Below, one piece after another: positions 47,242-57,064 of a stretch of 64,000 bases of DNA. The stretch is from NCBI RefSeq assembly GCF_018881975.1, contig NZ_JACVPJ010000001.1:1-64000 (forward strand). The letters run 5' to 3'. A program made the translations under genes and the position numbers. The stretch's first letter is position 1. Each line of letters begins with the position of its first letter. Source of the stretch: Polynucleobacter sp. JS-Safj-400b-B2 (GTDB lineage: Bacteria; Pseudomonadota; Gammaproteobacteria; Burkholderiales; Burkholderiaceae). The notes under the pieces are model-generated. The model was not told the origin of the DNA. It worked only from the letters and a program-made list of their open reading frames with translations, and did not search any database.

Positions 47242-48318
47242 ATGAGTAAGTCCGCGATGGCCCCAGGCCCAATCACCTTAGATGTAGTTGGCTTTGAATT
47301 AAATGCTGAGGATCGTCGACGCATTTTGCATCCCCTGACTGGTGGCGTTATTTTGTTTGGCAGAAACTTCGCCAATCGTCAGCAACTCACCAAGTTAACT
47401 GCCGCCATTAAGAAGCTGCGCCCTGATGTGCTTATATCCATTGATCATGAGGGTGGTCGAGTACAACGCGCAAGAACAGACGGTTTTACCCATTTACCAG
47501 CTATGCGTAAATTGGGTGAATTGTGGAGTGCTAAAAATAAATCAACTCATGCTGCAGAATCTGCTGCTATCGCAATGGCTGCTGCAACAGCCTGTGGATA
47601 TGTACTTGCTACTGAGCTGCGTGCTTGTGGAGTTGACTTCAGTTTTACTCCGGTACTGGATTTAGATTTTGGCCGAAGCGGCGTGATTGGCGATCGATCT
47701 TTTAGTCGTGATCCACAAATAGTCTTTGCTTTGTCGAAGAGCTTGAATGAAGGTTTGCGTCTTGCTGGCATGGCCAACTGTGGTAAGCATTTCCCTGGGC
47801 ATGGCTGGACTGAGGCTGATTCGCACGTAGCTATTCCAGTAGATGAGCGTTCTTTAAAAGAAATCTTGAATGATGATGCTAAGCCGTATGAATGGCTCGA
47901 TTTGAGCTTGGCATCGGTGATGCCTGCACATGTGATCTATCCAAAGGTAGACAAGAACCCAGCAGGATTTTCAAAGGTTTGGCTTCATTCCATTCTGCGT
48001 CAAGAATTGGGCTTTGAAGGCGTGATCTTTAGTGACGATCTATCAATGGAAGGTGCTAGTGTTGCTGGCTCTGTAGTGAAGGGCGCTGAGATGGCTCTAG
48101 ATGCTGGTTGCGATGCGGTATTAATCTGCAATCGCCCAGACCTGGCTGACCAGCTATTGAGTAAGCTAAAGGTATCAAAAGCTAAGCAGAAAGATTCCAT
48201 AGCGCGTTTAAATAAGTTAATGCCGACAGCGCTTGCGTTGGGTTGGAATGAATTGCAAAATGAAGCTCAGTACCAGCATGCCAAGGGGTTGCTTGAGCAG
48301 TTAAAGCTGATTGCATAA
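47242..48318 (+). CDS. nagZ: Beta-N-acetylhexosaminidase NagZ
   Basis: The 358-residue GH3 enzyme removes GlcNAc from muropeptides in cell-wall recycling in the cytoplasm. The signature GKHFPGHGWTEADSH (with catalytic His) and FSDDLSMEGA (Asp nucleophile) are present, and SIDHEGGRVQRAR at about residue 73. It ends the long mucD-nagZ run and is followed by a strong terminator. Confidence 0.95.
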   Translation: MSKSAMAPGPITLDVVGFELNAEDRRRILHPLTGGVILFGRNFANRQQLTKLTAAIKKLRPDVLISIDHEGGRVQRARTDGFTHLPAMRKLGELWSAKNKSTHAAESAAIAMAAATACGYVLATELRACGVDFSFTPVLDLDFGRSGVIGDRSFSRDPQIVFALSKSLNEGLRLAGMANCGKHFPGHGWTEADSHVAIPVDERSLKEILNDDAKPYEWLDLSLASVMPAHVIYPKVDKNPAGFSKVWLHSILRQELGFEGVIFSDDLSMEGASVAGSVVKGAEMALDAGCDAVLICNRPDLADQLLSKLKVSKAKQKDSIARLNKLMPTALALGWNELQNEAQYQHAKGLLEQLKLIA

Positions 48319-48334
48319 AAAATATTGCGACAAT

Positions 48335-48361
48335 AAAAAAGCCCGGCATGCCGGGCTTTTT
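48335..48361. terminator. Bidirectional terminator nagZ / efp
   Basis: GCCCGG and CCGGGC around CATG (48341-48356) form a GC-rich stem flanked by A and T runs, serving nagZ from the left and efp from the right. Confidence 0.92.
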
Positions 48362-48387
48362 AACTACTGTAGTTTGCTAATTACAAA

Positions 48388-48948
48388 TTAGTTAGCGCGG
48401 CTACGGTATTCACCAGTGCGAGTATCGATCTCGATCTTGTCACCAGTATTACAGAACAATGGAACTTGCAATTCATAGCCTGTAGCCAATTTTGCAGTCT
48501 TCAATACCTTGCCTGAGCTGGTATCACCCTTAACTGCTGGCTCTGTGTAGATGATTTCGCGAACCAATGAGTTTGGCATTGCTACTGAGAGTGCTTTACC
48601 TTCGTAGAACACCACTTCACATGGCATGCTTTCTTCGAGGTAGTTCAATGCATCACCCATGAACTCAGCTTCAACTTCATACTGGTTATATTCGGTATCC
48701 ATGAACACGTACATCGGATCAGCGAAATAAGAGTAAGTACATTCTTTCTTATCAAGAATCACAACATCAAACTTGTCATCCGCTTTGTAAACGCCTTCGT
48801 TTGGCGCGCCAGTTAACAAATTCTTAAATTTCATTTTCACAACGGAGGAGTTGCGGCCAGAGCGGCTATATTCGGCCTTTAAAACGACTTGGGCATCAGT
48901 ACCAATCATGACTACGTTACCAACGCGGAGTTCTTGTGCTGTTTTCAT
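48388..48948 (-). CDS. efp: Elongation factor P
   Basis: The 186-residue EF-P relieves ribosome stalling at polyproline. Arg32 in [12 protein letters not shown] sits at the modified loop tip where other bacteria have Lys; Arg at this place is rhamnosylated by EarP, whose gene lies upstream on the same strand 87 bp away. The C-terminal [15 protein letters not shown] is a standard EF-P end. Confidence 0.97.
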   Translation of the reverse strand: MKTAQELRVGNVVMIGTDAQVVLKAEYSRSGRNSSVVKMKFKNLLTGAPNEGVYKADDKFDVVILDKKECTYSYFADPMYVFMDTEYNQYEVEAEFMGDALNYLEESMPCEVVFYEGKALSVAMPNSLVREIIYTEPAVKGDTSSGKVLKTAKLATGYELQVPLFCNTGDKIEIDTRTGEYRSRAN

Positions 48949-49035
48949 CTTGCTATTCCTGGGGGCAGAGCTAATTTTCTGCGGTTTTTATCAAAAACAA
49001 GATTGTACCCGCCCGCAAGCCTTTATTGCTTGGGA

Positions 49036-50106
49036 TTAGGCGACAAAGCGGATTAAACGCGCTGGCAAGCCGCCATCTGCTTGTTTTTCAAGTAAATGGG
49101 TACGCCAATGCTTGGCATGGGCATCCCAGACGTTTAGGTCTTTAAACCATTCACCGGGCATTGCCCAGGTCATGGCGGCAATGGTAGCTAACCTTAATTC
49201 TTGGCTAGCCTTTTCCAGATATAAATCCAGAAACGCTGCTAATTTCACTTCATGGGCGCGATCTTCTTGTGGATAGATGTGCCAAATAAATGGTTTGCCC
49301 GCAAGCTGCGCTCGCACAAAAGAATCCTCTCCTCGCACAATGTTGAAGTCGCATTGAGATAACACCCAGTCATATTCATCCTGAGATACGAATGGCATGG
49401 AAAGTAATTGCAGATTTGCCGACACTGCGATGGGCTGCTCGCCGTAGATCTTTAACTGTTCGGCGTGACCGTATGCCAGTAAGACATCGATATCTTCACC
49501 AAGACGCCCTAAGTCAGCTAGCCATTTTTTGAGAGGTGCCCCTGGGTAGCAAAAAACACTGATCCTTTTTGCTCCTGGTCGTAATTGAGGCCAGATAGCT
49601 TTTAGATCTTTTGGAATAGTGTTTTCAACGAGATAACCTTCTGCTGGAATGGGGTCGAGTAATAGTCCGCCCACCTCATCTTGAAAACCAGGGAAGAAGA
49701 AATATTTCGGAATGCCGTGTGACTGAGGTGACGCCTTGCCATGAAATTCAGCCACCCAAGGCTCCGCACTGAGATACTCCAAATTGAGAATGATGGGCTT
49801 GATGGGTGCAATAAAGAGACCAGCCAAATAGCGCTCAGGTAATTCGCAGCCAAAAGCTTCAATCACAACATCGGGTATTTGTACTGGATGGCGGGCATTC
49901 GCATGGCTAGCCTCCCATGACTGCATGTCGATTTTTTGCTTAATTACTGGATCTACTCCTGATGCGAGTAAATTAAGGATTGGCAGGTCATCGCAAAAAA
50001 TACGGACCTCTTGCCCATGAATGCTTGATAAGCTTCGGGCTAGACGCCAGCAAACACCGGCATCACCATAGTTATCAACGATTTGGCAGAAAATATCCCA
50101 ACGCAT
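49036..50106 (-). CDS. earP: EF-P arginine rhamnosyltransferase EarP
   Basis: The 356-residue protein matches EarP, which transfers rhamnose from dTDP-rhamnose to Arg32 of EF-P. Visible are [22 protein letters not shown] at the start and, near the C-terminus, [31 protein letters not shown], the conserved EarP region (quoted parts abbreviated). The neighbour efp encodes Arg32, which confirms the pairing. Its start codon overlaps that of the divergent uvrC gene by two bases. Confidence 0.95.
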   Translation of the reverse strand: MRWDIFCQIVDNYGDAGVCWRLARSLSSIHGQEVRIFCDDLPILNLLASGVDPVIKQKIDMQSWEASHANARHPVQIPDVVIEAFGCELPERYLAGLFIAPIKPIILNLEYLSAEPWVAEFHGKASPQSHGIPKYFFFPGFQDEVGGLLLDPIPAEGYLVENTIPKDLKAIWPQLRPGAKRISVFCYPGAPLKKWLADLGRLGEDIDVLLAYGHAEQLKIYGEQPIAVSANLQLLSMPFVSQDEYDWVLSQCDFNIVRGEDSFVRAQLAGKPFIWHIYPQEDRAHEVKLAAFLDLYLEKASQELRLATIAAMTWAMPGEWFKDLNVWDAHAKHWRTHLLEKQADGGLPARLIRFVA

Positions 50107-52015
50107 GAGTAATTCGCTTTTCGAAACCCTTCAGCAAGATGTTAAACGGCTACCCGGATTGCCGGGGGTATATCGCTTTTTTGATGAAGCGGGGCATATT
50201 CTGTACGTAGGCAAAGCGCGCAACCTTAAAAAGCGTGTCTCTAGTTACTTTCAGCGGACCCAGTTATCGCCTCGCATCGAACTGATGGTGGGCAAAATTG
50301 CCCGCTATGAGACAACGGTAACACGGACTGAAACTGAAGCCCTCATTCTAGAGAACAATCTCATTAAAGAGTTGGCTCCGCCATTTAATATTTTGTTTCG
50401 TGATGACAAGTCTTATCCCTACGTGATGTTAACGGGGCACCAATTTCCTAGGTTGGCCTCATATCGAGGAAAAGTGGATAAGCGCAATCACTACTTTGGG
50501 CCATTTCCGAATAGTTGGGCAGTACGTAATTCAGTGCAGATCTTGCAGAAGGTATTTCGTCTGAGGACATGTGAGGATTCTGTATTCAAGAATCGTAGTC
50601 GCCCCTGTCTCTTGCATCAGATTCATCGTTGTAGCGCCCCTTGTGTCGGCCGCTTGAGTGTTGAGCAGTATGGGCAAGACGTAGCTCAGGCTACTCGATT
50701 TTTAAAAGGTGATCACAGCCAAGTGTTATCCGAGCTTGAAAAAGAAATGCACAAGCATAGTGAGGCGATGGAGTTTGAGATGGCGGCGGTATTGCGGGAT
50801 CGCATCGCAGATCTATCTAGCGTCTTGCAACAGCAGTCGATGGATACCGTGGCTGAAGGTGAGGGTGATGTAGATGTTATCGCTGTAGAGCAAATGGAGG
50901 GTATGGTTTGCGTTAATTTGGCGATGATCCGTGGTGGGCGTCATTTAGGCGATAGGGCCTATTTCCCTAAAGGATTGCGCTCCACCTCCGGTGAGTTGCC
51001 ATCTCCCGCAGAAATACTGGAAGCTTTTATTACTCAGCATTACTTGGAAGAGCATGCGGATGAAACTGCAGCCAACTTAATACCGCCAGTATTAGTTTTA
51101 AATCATGCCTTACAGTCAGCGAGCGATGATCTTACCCAGTTGAATGAATCTCCACCCGAAGATTTGCATGAATTACTTAATGCACAAGCTGGAAGGAAAA
51201 TTACCTTCTTGCATCAGCCCCAAGGGCAAAGACGTCATTGGCTTGCAATGGCAGAAGGTAATGCGAAGATTGCTTTAACAAGACGCCTAGTAGAGACGGG
51301 TGGACAGCTGGCAAGAGCGCGTGCATTAGCTGATGTATTGAGTCTTGAATTAGAAAGTCTTGAGCAGTTACGTATTGAGTGTTTTGATATTAGCCATACT
51401 TCTGGCGAGGCAACCCAAGCTTCTTGCGTGGTCTATACCAAAAATGCGATGCAATCGAGTGAGTATCGACGCTTCAATATCAATGACATTACGCCGGGCG
51501 ATGATTACGCAGCAATGCGTCAAGTATTGCAAAGACGTTATGCTAACTTTCAAGAGCTACCAGTCGAAAAAATTCCTCAAGTGATTTTGATTGATGGTGG
51601 TAAAGGCCAGGTAGAAATGGCTCGTCAGGTCTTATCTGAATTTGGCATGGACATCGGGTTAATTGTGGGTGTGGCTAAGGGCGAAGGTCGTAAGGTGGGA
51701 CTGGAGACACTCATTTTTGCAGATGGACGTGAACCATTAGAACTAGGTATTGATAGCGCAGCTTTGCTATTGGTAGCTCAGATAAGAGATGAGGCACATC
51801 GCTTTGCTATTACTGGTATGCGCGCTAAACGCGCCAAGGCAAGGACCATCTCTCGCTTAGAGGAAATCGAGGGCATTGGCGCTAAGCGTCGACAAAAGTT
51901 GCTTGCTCGCTTTGGTGGCTTAAAAGGCGTCTCTAATGCCAGTATTGAAGAGATTGCTAGTGTGGAGGGTGTCTCATTAACGCTCGCCGAGCAGATATAT
52001 CGCCAGCTTCACTAG
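50105..52015 (+). CDS. uvrC: Excinuclease ABC subunit C
   Basis: A 636-residue UvrC with the GIY-YIG nuclease ([27 protein letters not shown], about residues 18-43), a UVR motif (about 205-240), the RNase-H-like nuclease with [20 protein letters not shown] and [12 protein letters not shown], and C-terminal helix-hairpin-helix repeats ([18 protein letters not shown]). It makes both incisions in nucleotide excision repair. ATG at 50105 shares its bases with the earP start codon. pgsA follows. Confidence 0.96.
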   Translation: MSNSLFETLQQDVKRLPGLPGVYRFFDEAGHILYVGKARNLKKRVSSYFQRTQLSPRIELMVGKIARYETTVTRTETEALILENNLIKELAPPFNILFRDDKSYPYVMLTGHQFPRLASYRGKVDKRNHYFGPFPNSWAVRNSVQILQKVFRLRTCEDSVFKNRSRPCLLHQIHRCSAPCVGRLSVEQYGQDVAQATRFLKGDHSQVLSELEKEMHKHSEAMEFEMAAVLRDRIADLSSVLQQQSMDTVAEGEGDVDVIAVEQMEGMVCVNLAMIRGGRHLGDRAYFPKGLRSTSGELPSPAEILEAFITQHYLEEHADETAANLIPPVLVLNHALQSASDDLTQLNESPPEDLHELLNAQAGRKITFLHQPQGQRRHWLAMAEGNAKIALTRRLVETGGQLARARALADVLSLELESLEQLRIECFDISHTSGEATQASCVVYTKNAMQSSEYRRFNINDITPGDDYAAMRQVLQRRYANFQELPVEKIPQVILIDGGKGQVEMARQVLSEFGMDIGLIVGVAKGEGRKVGLETLIFADGREPLELGIDSAALLLVAQIRDEAHRFAITGMRAKRAKARTISRLEEIEGIGAKRRQKLLARFGGLKGVSNASIEEIASVEGVSLTLAEQIYRQLH

Positions 52016-52048
52016 GAGCATTGACCGTTCTTGGTTTATGCTTATCGT

Positions 52049-52624
52049 ATGCCTTTCAATCTACCGATCGCCTTAACCTGGTTGCGTGTTGCCGCGATTC
52101 CGCTCTTGGTAGCTGTTTTTTATCTTCCTAACTCCTGGCTTACTCCGTTTGAGAAGAATCTGATTGCAGCAATCATCTTTATCTCAGCCGCAATTACCGA
52201 TTGGTTAGATGGTTTTTTAGCGCGTCGCCTAAAACAAGAATCTGCATTTGGTCAGTTTTTGGATCCAGTAGCAGATAAGCTGATTGTTGCTGCCGCTTTG
52301 TTAGTGCTCTTAAATATGGATCGCGTTCAGGTTTGGGTTGCACTAATCATCATTGGTCGAGAAATTACGATTTCCGCATTACGGGAGTGGATGGCTTTAT
52401 TAGGGGCCGGCAAAAGTGTGGCAGTACATATGGTTGGCAAGCTCAAAACGACTGCTCAGTTGGTAGCTATTCCGTTTTTGCTGCTCAATGACACCTTATT
52501 TGGCTGGCTAAATTGTGCACAAGTGGGTACCTGGTTAATTTGGATTGCATCATTTTTAACACTTTGGTCGATGTTCTATTACATGAAAAAGGCCTTGCCC
52601 CAGCTCGCTGGAAAAATCGACTAA
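52049..52624 (+). CDS. pgsA: CDP-diacylglycerol--glycerol-3-phosphate 3-phosphatidyltransferase
   Basis: The 191-residue membrane enzyme makes phosphatidylglycerophosphate. The CDP-alcohol transferase motif is present: DWLDGFLARRLKQESAFGQF followed by LDPVADK, with the metal-binding Asp residues at correct spacing. ATG 52049 matches the usual start (MPFNLPIALTWLRV, compare E. coli MQFN). An alternative TTG at 52031 is in frame with a weak AGGAG 12 bases upstream. The uvrC-pgsA-tRNA order is conserved with gammaproteobacteria. Confidence 0.93.
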   Translation: MPFNLPIALTWLRVAAIPLLVAVFYLPNSWLTPFEKNLIAAIIFISAAITDWLDGFLARRLKQESAFGQFLDPVADKLIVAAALLVLLNMDRVQVWVALIIIGREITISALREWMALLGAGKSVAVHMVGKLKTTAQLVAIPFLLLNDTLFGWLNCAQVGTWLIWIASFLTLWSMFYYMKKALPQLAGKID

Positions 52625-52740
52625 GCGTCATAAACCCCAGCCAGTTAAGACTTATGGGGCAGTTCAATTCTTTTGCATCAGAGGTTTTACAAGGAATAAT
52701 GCTTTCCTTGGGAATGTTTGTTAAACTACTGCCCTGTTAT

Positions 52741-52816
52741 GCGGGAATAGCTCAGCTGGTAGAGCGATACCTTGCCAAGGTATAGGTCGGGAGTTCGAAC
52801 CTCCTTTCCCGCTCCA
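52741..52816 (+). tRNA. tRNA-Gly (anticodon GCC)
   Basis: A complete cloverleaf of 76 bases with encoded CCA: acceptor arms GCGGGAA and TTCCCGC, D arm GCTC/GAGC, anticodon GCC at 52774-52776 in the loop TTGCCAA, T arm with GTTCGAAC. It follows pgsA and precedes tRNA-Cys by 49 bp, as in the glyW-cysT order of E. coli. Confidence 0.97.
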
Positions 52817-52865
52817 AGTTCGATGGGAAGCCCTCAAAAGCTTCCCATTTTTGATTTGGGTATAT

Positions 52866-52939
52866 GGCGCGTTGGCCGAGTGGTTAGGCAGGAGCCTGCA
52901 AAGCTTCGTACGGGGGTTCGATTCCCTCACGCGCCTCCA
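52866..52939 (+). tRNA. tRNA-Cys (anticodon GCA)
   Basis: A 74-base cloverleaf with encoded CCA: acceptor arms GGCGCGT and ACGCGCC, anticodon GCA at 52898-52900, T arm GGGGG TTCGATT CCCTC. It is probably co-transcribed with the tRNA-Gly gene upstream. The tRNA-Leu that follows these two in E. coli was not found downstream. Confidence 0.97.
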
Positions 52940-53032
52940 GTAATTTGTCTTGACGAATTAGGTGCATCACCTAAAATACTTTTAACTATCGTAAGTAAAA
53001 AGCGTCAACCACCTTAATCAAATACAACCCAC

Positions 53033-53494
53033 ATGATCACAATTCAAACTTTGAAAATCAGTGCCCTCGCATTATTTTTATCAGCACTCTTGGGTGCATG
53101 CGCTAGTTCGGGAGATTCTCCTACTGGTACGGCTGAAGAGATTCAGGAAGTTCAGAATCAGTTATTGGGTGATATGCCTTTGCCGCAAGGCGCACGACTG
53201 TCTGGTGGTGATTCCATCATTATTGGCCGTGGCAACGAATGGGTTGGTAGAGCAGTAGTCAATGCGCTTCAAGGTGCAACTGATGTATACGCTTTCTTCC
53301 AATCAGAGTATCCAAAGGGCGGCTGGACAACGGTTACTGCTGTAAAAGCAAAAACCAGCATTTTAGTTTTCACAAAAGGCGATAGAACTGCAACTGTAGA
53401 AATCGTAGATGGATCTATTGGCGGCCCTAAGTCAGTCATCATTGTGACCTCTTCACCGAAGAATGCGAACGTGGTGGCGCCAACTCGTAAGTAA
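53033..53494 (+). CDS. Predicted lipoprotein
   Basis: The 153-residue protein has a signal with a clear lipobox LLGAC (Cys23), followed by a Ser/Gly/Thr-rich linker and a compact domain with alternating strands (GRAVVNALQGATDVYAFFQSEYPKGGWTTV). No family was recognised with certainty. It lies after the tRNA genes with a terminator behind it. Probably anchored in the envelope; role unknown. Confidence 0.78.
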   Translation: MITIQTLKISALALFLSALLGACASSGDSPTGTAEEIQEVQNQLLGDMPLPQGARLSGGDSIIIGRGNEWVGRAVVNALQGATDVYAFFQSEYPKGGWTTVTAVKAKTSILVFTKGDRTATVEIVDGSIGGPKSVIIVTSSPKNANVVAPTRK

Positions 53495-53526
53495 GTAAAC
53501 CAGCAACTTACTAATTGATATTAATA

Positions 53527-53554
53527 AAAAAGGCCTCTAATAAGAGGCCTTTTG
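53527..53554. terminator. Bidirectional terminator lipoprotein gene / lexA
   Basis: AAAAGGCCTCT (53528-53538) and AGAGGCCTTTT (53543-53553) form a perfect 11-bp stem with a 4-base loop and A/T runs on both sides. It lies between the lipoprotein gene and the end of lexA. Confidence 0.92.
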
Positions 53555-53570
53555 CTTAAGAGGCAACAGC

Positions 53571-54290
53571 TTAAAGCCCTTCAGCCCTGATTAGGCCAAC
53601 CGCCTGGCCTTCAATGGCAAAGTTAGGTTGACGATCATCTACCAAAATGTTTTTGAAGTCTGGGTTCTCTGCTTGTAATTCGATGACCATACCGTTCGCA
53701 GTTTTCTTTTGTTGCCAACGCTTCACAGTCACTTCATCATCAAGGCGAGCAACAACAATGTCACCATTGCGAACTTCAGTCGTTTTTCTAACAGCTAAAT
53801 AATCGCCGTCCAAAATTCCGGCATCGCGCATGCTCATACCTTTTACTTTGAGCAAGTAATCGGCACCCTTGCTAAACAAGCTTGGATCAATCGGCACATG
53901 CTTTTCAATATGCTCCACCGCCATGATTGGAGATCCAGCGGCAACACGACCAATTAATGGCAAAGTGAGTTGTTGTAATGCGCCTGATGGTAGGGACAGT
54001 TGGCGGTATTTATTGCTATTGTGCGATTGATTAAATCGTTGCGGAATGCGAATGCCGCGTGAAGTTCCTGGCGTTAATTCGATATAGCCTTTTTTGGCTA
54101 ATGCGCGAAGATGTTCTTCGGCCGCATTGGCGGAAGCAAATCCCAATTGCGTTGCAATCTCAGCGCGAGTAGGCGGTAGCCCACTCTCATCGATGGCCTT
54201 GGTAATCAACTCCAAAATCTCATTCTGACGCGGAGTGAGCTTGGGGAGGGCAGTCAGCTCCTCCGGAAAATCGACTGTGTTTATGTCCAT
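53571..54290 (-). CDS. lexA: LexA repressor
   Basis: The 239-residue SOS repressor has an N-terminal winged helix ([16 protein letters not shown], then [13 protein letters not shown]), the Ala118-Gly119 cleavage site ([10 protein letters not shown]), Ser153 ([10 protein letters not shown]) and Lys190 (DDEVTVKRW). It is longer than E. coli LexA (202 residues), with an extra linker and N-terminal extension. A promoter and a LexA box abut the start, giving autoregulation. RecA-stimulated cleavage would derepress repair genes. Confidence 0.97.
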   Translation of the reverse strand: MDINTVDFPEELTALPKLTPRQNEILELITKAIDESGLPPTRAEIATQLGFASANAAEEHLRALAKKGYIELTPGTSRGIRIPQRFNQSHNSNKYRQLSLPSGALQQLTLPLIGRVAAGSPIMAVEHIEKHVPIDPSLFSKGADYLLKVKGMSMRDAGILDGDYLAVRKTTEVRNGDIVVARLDDEVTVKRWQQKKTANGMVIELQAENPDFKNILVDDRQPNFAIEGQAVGLIRAEGL

Positions 54291-54291
54291 A

Positions 54292-54307
54292 CTGGGATTG
54301 TATACAG
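54292..54307 (-). promoter_or_regulatory. LexA box at lexA
   Basis: On the lexA strand the site reads CTGTATACAATCCCAG, matching CTGT-N8-ACAG except for the last half (CCAG). It lies one base before the lexA ATG and covers the predicted -10 element, so bound LexA would block its own promoter. Confidence 0.75.
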
Positions 54308-54325
54308 CAGTATTTGATAGATCAA
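54297..54325 (-). promoter_or_regulatory. lexA promoter
   Basis: TTGATC (-35, 54320-54325) and TACAAT (-10, 54297-54302) are separated by exactly 17 bp on the minus strand. Transcription would start about 7 bases on, at or near the A of the lexA ATG, with little or no leader. Confidence 0.68.
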
Positions 54326-54349
54326 GCTATTTAAGGGGGATAATGAGGT

Positions 54350-55426
54350 ATGAGCTCACTACAAGACACTCCTGAAAATTCACCCCATATCTTGGTTTTG
54401 GGTATGGGCGGCACGATTGCTGGCTTGGCATCGAGTCCAGATCAAAATCCGATGCAATATGAGGCTGGCCAGGTTGAGGTGGCCTCATTGCTTGCTCATA
54501 TTCAGTCCGCTATTCCTGAAGATATTAGCTTGGTTTCAAGGCAGGTTGCCAATATCAATAGCCGTAATCTGACGGAGTCCTTATTAACACTTTTGGGCGA
54601 GGCTGTGAGAGAGGCTCTAGGCAATACCTTGGTTAAAGGGGTAGTGGTCACTCACGGAACTGACACAATTGAAGAAACTGGTGTTTTTTTGCAGTTGACT
54701 TCCGGAAAATATGCCCAAAACTTAGGCAAAAGAGTCATCCTGACTGGTGCTATGTTGCCAGCAAATGCTCCCAGGGCAGATGGCCCGTCCAACTTGCTTG
54801 ATGCCATTCGTTGGGCCTCTACCCCTATTGATAACTGCCCTGGTGGTATTTATGCCGTTATGGATGGTAGGGCTTGTTTGGCTATGGATCTCGCTAAACG
54901 CCACGGTAGCGCCCTCAATGCGCCCATCCAAGCAACTCCAAGTAGCTCGGCTGGACTAATTAATCCATCTTGGTTATCGGGTGTGAAGGCGGTTCAGGCT
55001 CTTTGGGCTGAGGATTTGCCCATTCCCAAGGAGGCCGAATGGCCTTGGGTGGAAATATTGACCAGTCATGCAGGCGCTCGTTCAGAAACCATTACCCACT
55101 GGTTGAACTCTAAGGTGAAGGGTCTGGTCATTGCGGGTTCTGGCATGGGAGGCTTCCATGACGCCTGGAAGGATTCGCTGGTTGCAGCGGTAAAGCATGG
55201 AATTGCCTTAGTCAGAACCACTAGAACCGGTGCGGGTGAAACCTTGCTCGATTTGCCTGAAAAGGACATTGCCGGGTGCTTAGCCTCAGGCAGTCTTACT
55301 GCCCCCAGAGCCAGAATTGCACTCCAACTGTCTCTGAATGCAGAAAAACAGGCTCAGACTGCTGGTAAATCCCTGACTTGGCAGGATTTTTTTGCTAGAA
55401 TAACGCTCTTGCCAGTAATTCGGTAA
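54350..55426 (+). CDS. Asparaginase
   Basis: A 358-residue L-asparaginase-family hydrolase. The first active-site motif is GMGGTIAGLASSP with Thr22 as nucleophile, and the second VVTHGTDTIEETGVFLQLT holds the Thr-Asp pair. The closest reading is L-asparaginase; activity on glutamine is possible. No signal peptide is obvious, so it is probably cytoplasmic. It is divergent from lexA; GAGG precedes the ATG. Confidence 0.92.
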   Translation: MSSLQDTPENSPHILVLGMGGTIAGLASSPDQNPMQYEAGQVEVASLLAHIQSAIPEDISLVSRQVANINSRNLTESLLTLLGEAVREALGNTLVKGVVVTHGTDTIEETGVFLQLTSGKYAQNLGKRVILTGAMLPANAPRADGPSNLLDAIRWASTPIDNCPGGIYAVMDGRACLAMDLAKRHGSALNAPIQATPSSSAGLINPSWLSGVKAVQALWAEDLPIPKEAEWPWVEILTSHAGARSETITHWLNSKVKGLVIAGSGMGGFHDAWKDSLVAAVKHGIALVRTTRTGAGETLLDLPEKDIAGCLASGSLTAPRARIALQLSLNAEKQAQTAGKSLTWQDFFARITLLPVIR

Positions 55427-55465
55427 GCGCTGAAAAGCGGCTGTAAAAGTGTTGTAAGCAGTACC

Positions 55466-55539
55466 TACAATTTGTTACTACCTTGTCACACTGGCGCTGA
55501 GTTCACAACCATCAGAACTTAGCAAGACGCCCAGGTGAC
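55466..55539 (+). promoter_or_regulatory. Promoter -10 and structured leader of rpsF
   Basis: TACAAT (55466-55471) is a good -10; the -35 is weak (TGTAAA/GTAAAA near 55442). The leader then folds: GTCAC (55485-55489) with GTGAC (55535-55539), CTGG with CCAG, and CTGAGTTC with GAACTTAG around a 10-base loop, with bulges between. Ribosomal S6 leaders are known to bind S6:S18 for feedback control. The match to that motif in detail was not verified. Confidence 0.45.
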
Positions 55540-55560
55540 TCAATCCTTAAGGAGTGTTTG

Positions 55561-55935
55561 ATGCGTCATTATGAAATCGTCTTTATCGTCCATCCGGACC
55601 AAAGCGAGCAAGTGCCAGCGATGATCGATCGTTACAAAGCTACATTAGCAGCTGCGGGCGGCAAAATTCATCGTATGGAAGACTGGGGTCGTCGTCAGAT
55701 GGCTTACATGATCGACAAGCTTGCTAAAGCCCATTACGTTTGCATGAACATTGAGTGTGACCAGAAAACTCTGGAAGAGCTCGAGCATGCGTTCAAATTT
55801 AACGATGCTGTTTTGCGTCACCTCATCATCAAGACTAAGAAAGCTGAAACAGAGCCTTCAATCATGATGAAAGAAGTGCATCGTGAAGAAGCGCGCAAAT
55901 CAGCTCAAGCCGACGCTCCTGTAGCGGCAGCCTAA
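55561..55935 (+). CDS. rpsF: Ribosomal protein bS6
   Basis: A 124-residue S6 beginning [20 protein letters not shown] 55561, preceded by AAGGAG, is used; a TTG just before adds one residue. S6 binds S18 in the 30S subunit. Its C-terminal tail ([15 protein letters not shown]) is Ala-rich and is where RimK would add Glu in some bacteria. First gene of the S6-PriB-S18-L9-DnaB operon. Confidence 0.97.
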   Translation: MRHYEIVFIVHPDQSEQVPAMIDRYKATLAAAGGKIHRMEDWGRRQMAYMIDKLAKAHYVCMNIECDQKTLEELEHAFKFNDAVLRHLIIKTKKAETEPSIMMKEVHREEARKSAQADAPVAAA

Positions 55936-55988
55936 GTTATAAATTTGAAGAGGAATACACAGACTAGAAAACGTATCAGAGAAGCGGA

Positions 55989-56288
55989 GTGGCGTTGAAT
56001 CATTTCACCCTCACTGCAATCTTGGTATCTAAAGACGCGATTCGATTTACACCAGCAGGAATACCGGTGATGCATTGTCAGCTAGAACATAGTGGCCAAG
56101 CAAACGAGGTAGGAGTGGCAAGGAAAATTCACATGAACGTTGAAGCCATCACAATCGGTCCGATACAAAAGGATTTAGAACGAATGGATTTAGGAACTGA
56201 GGCAGTGTTTGAGGGATTCTTAGCACTCAAGACTCTACGTAATCAAAGACTTGTTTTCCACATTACCAATATTCAATTGAAAAATTAA
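55989..56288 (+). CDS. priB: Primosomal replication protein PriB
   Basis: A 99-residue OB-fold protein starting with GTG ([16 protein letters not shown]). PriB binds single-stranded DNA and helps PriA restart stalled forks and load DnaB. Its place between rpsF and rpsR, the conserved position, supports the call. Length matches E. coli PriB (104). Confidence 0.93.
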   Translation: MALNHFTLTAILVSKDAIRFTPAGIPVMHCQLEHSGQANEVGVARKIHMNVEAITIGPIQKDLERMDLGTEAVFEGFLALKTLRNQRLVFHITNIQLKN

Positions 56289-56301
56289 AGAGGAAATCAT
56301 C

Positions 56302-56574
56302 ATGGCGTTTGGAAAGAAACCCGATTTCAAAAAGAAACCAGCTCAGAACCCATTGTTCAAGCGTAAGCGTTATTGCCGTTTCACTGTTGCTGGCGTAGAA
56401 CAGATTGATTACAAAGATGTAGACACATTGAAGGACTTCATTGGCGAAAACGCCAAGATCACTCCTGCTCGTTTGACAGGCACAAAAGCTAAGTATCAGC
56501 GTCAGTTAGACACTGCTATCAAGCGTGCTCGTTACTTGGCTTTATTGCCATTCTCCGATCAACATAAGAAATAA
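56302..56574 (+). CDS. rpsR: Ribosomal protein bS18
   Basis: A 90-residue basic protein with [20 protein letters not shown] and [21 protein letters not shown], complete S18 signatures. It pairs with S6 in the 30S platform. Preceded by AGAGGAA and followed by rplI after 13 bp. Confidence 0.97.
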   Translation: MAFGKKPDFKKKPAQNPLFKRKRYCRFTVAGVEQIDYKDVDTLKDFIGENAKITPARLTGTKAKYQRQLDTAIKRARYLALLPFSDQHKK

Positions 56575-56587
56575 TTAGGAGCCCTCA

Positions 56588-57040
56588 ATGCAAATCATTC
56601 TTTTAGAAAAAGTAACTAACCTGGGCAACCTTGGCGACGTAGTTCGCGTTAAAGACGGTTTCGCTCGCAACTTTTTAATCCCACAACGCAAAGCGCGTCG
56701 TGCAACTGAAGCAGCGATTGCTGACTTTGCAGTTCGCCGTGCTGAGTTGGAAAAATTAGCCGCTGAGAAATTGGCTGCTGCCGAAGTTGTTGGCGCAAAG
56801 CTTAAGGACTTAGTTCTTGAAATCGGTCAAAAAGCTGGTGTTGACGGTCGCTTGTTTGGTTCTGTAACCAACCATGACATCGCTGATGCGTTGAAAGCTA
56901 AAGGCTTCGCAATTGAGAAGTCTTCAGTTCGCATGCCTACTGGCCCATTGAAAATGGTTGGTGATCACCCTGTAGCGGTTGCTGTTCATACCGACGTAGT
57001 TGCAGACATCACTATTCGTGTAGTTGGCGAGCAAGCTTAA
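56588..57040 (+). CDS. rplI: Ribosomal protein bL9
   Basis: A 150-residue L9 beginning [19 protein letters not shown] with the N-terminal domain, a long connecting helix (about 40-75) and a C-terminal domain. Preceded by TTAGGAG. dnaB starts 24 bases later. Confidence 0.97.
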   Translation: MQIILLEKVTNLGNLGDVVRVKDGFARNFLIPQRKARRATEAAIADFAVRRAELEKLAAEKLAAAEVVGAKLKDLVLEIGQKAGVDGRLFGSVTNHDIADALKAKGFAIEKSSVRMPTGPLKMVGDHPVAVAVHTDVVADITIRVVGEQA

Positions 57041-57064
57041 TTTTTAGAACTGTAAATAAGCCTC

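Noticed and set aside
52940..53032. tRNA-Leu expected after tRNA-Gly and tRNA-Cys as in E. coli
   Set aside because: No cloverleaf or acceptor stem was seen in this interval.
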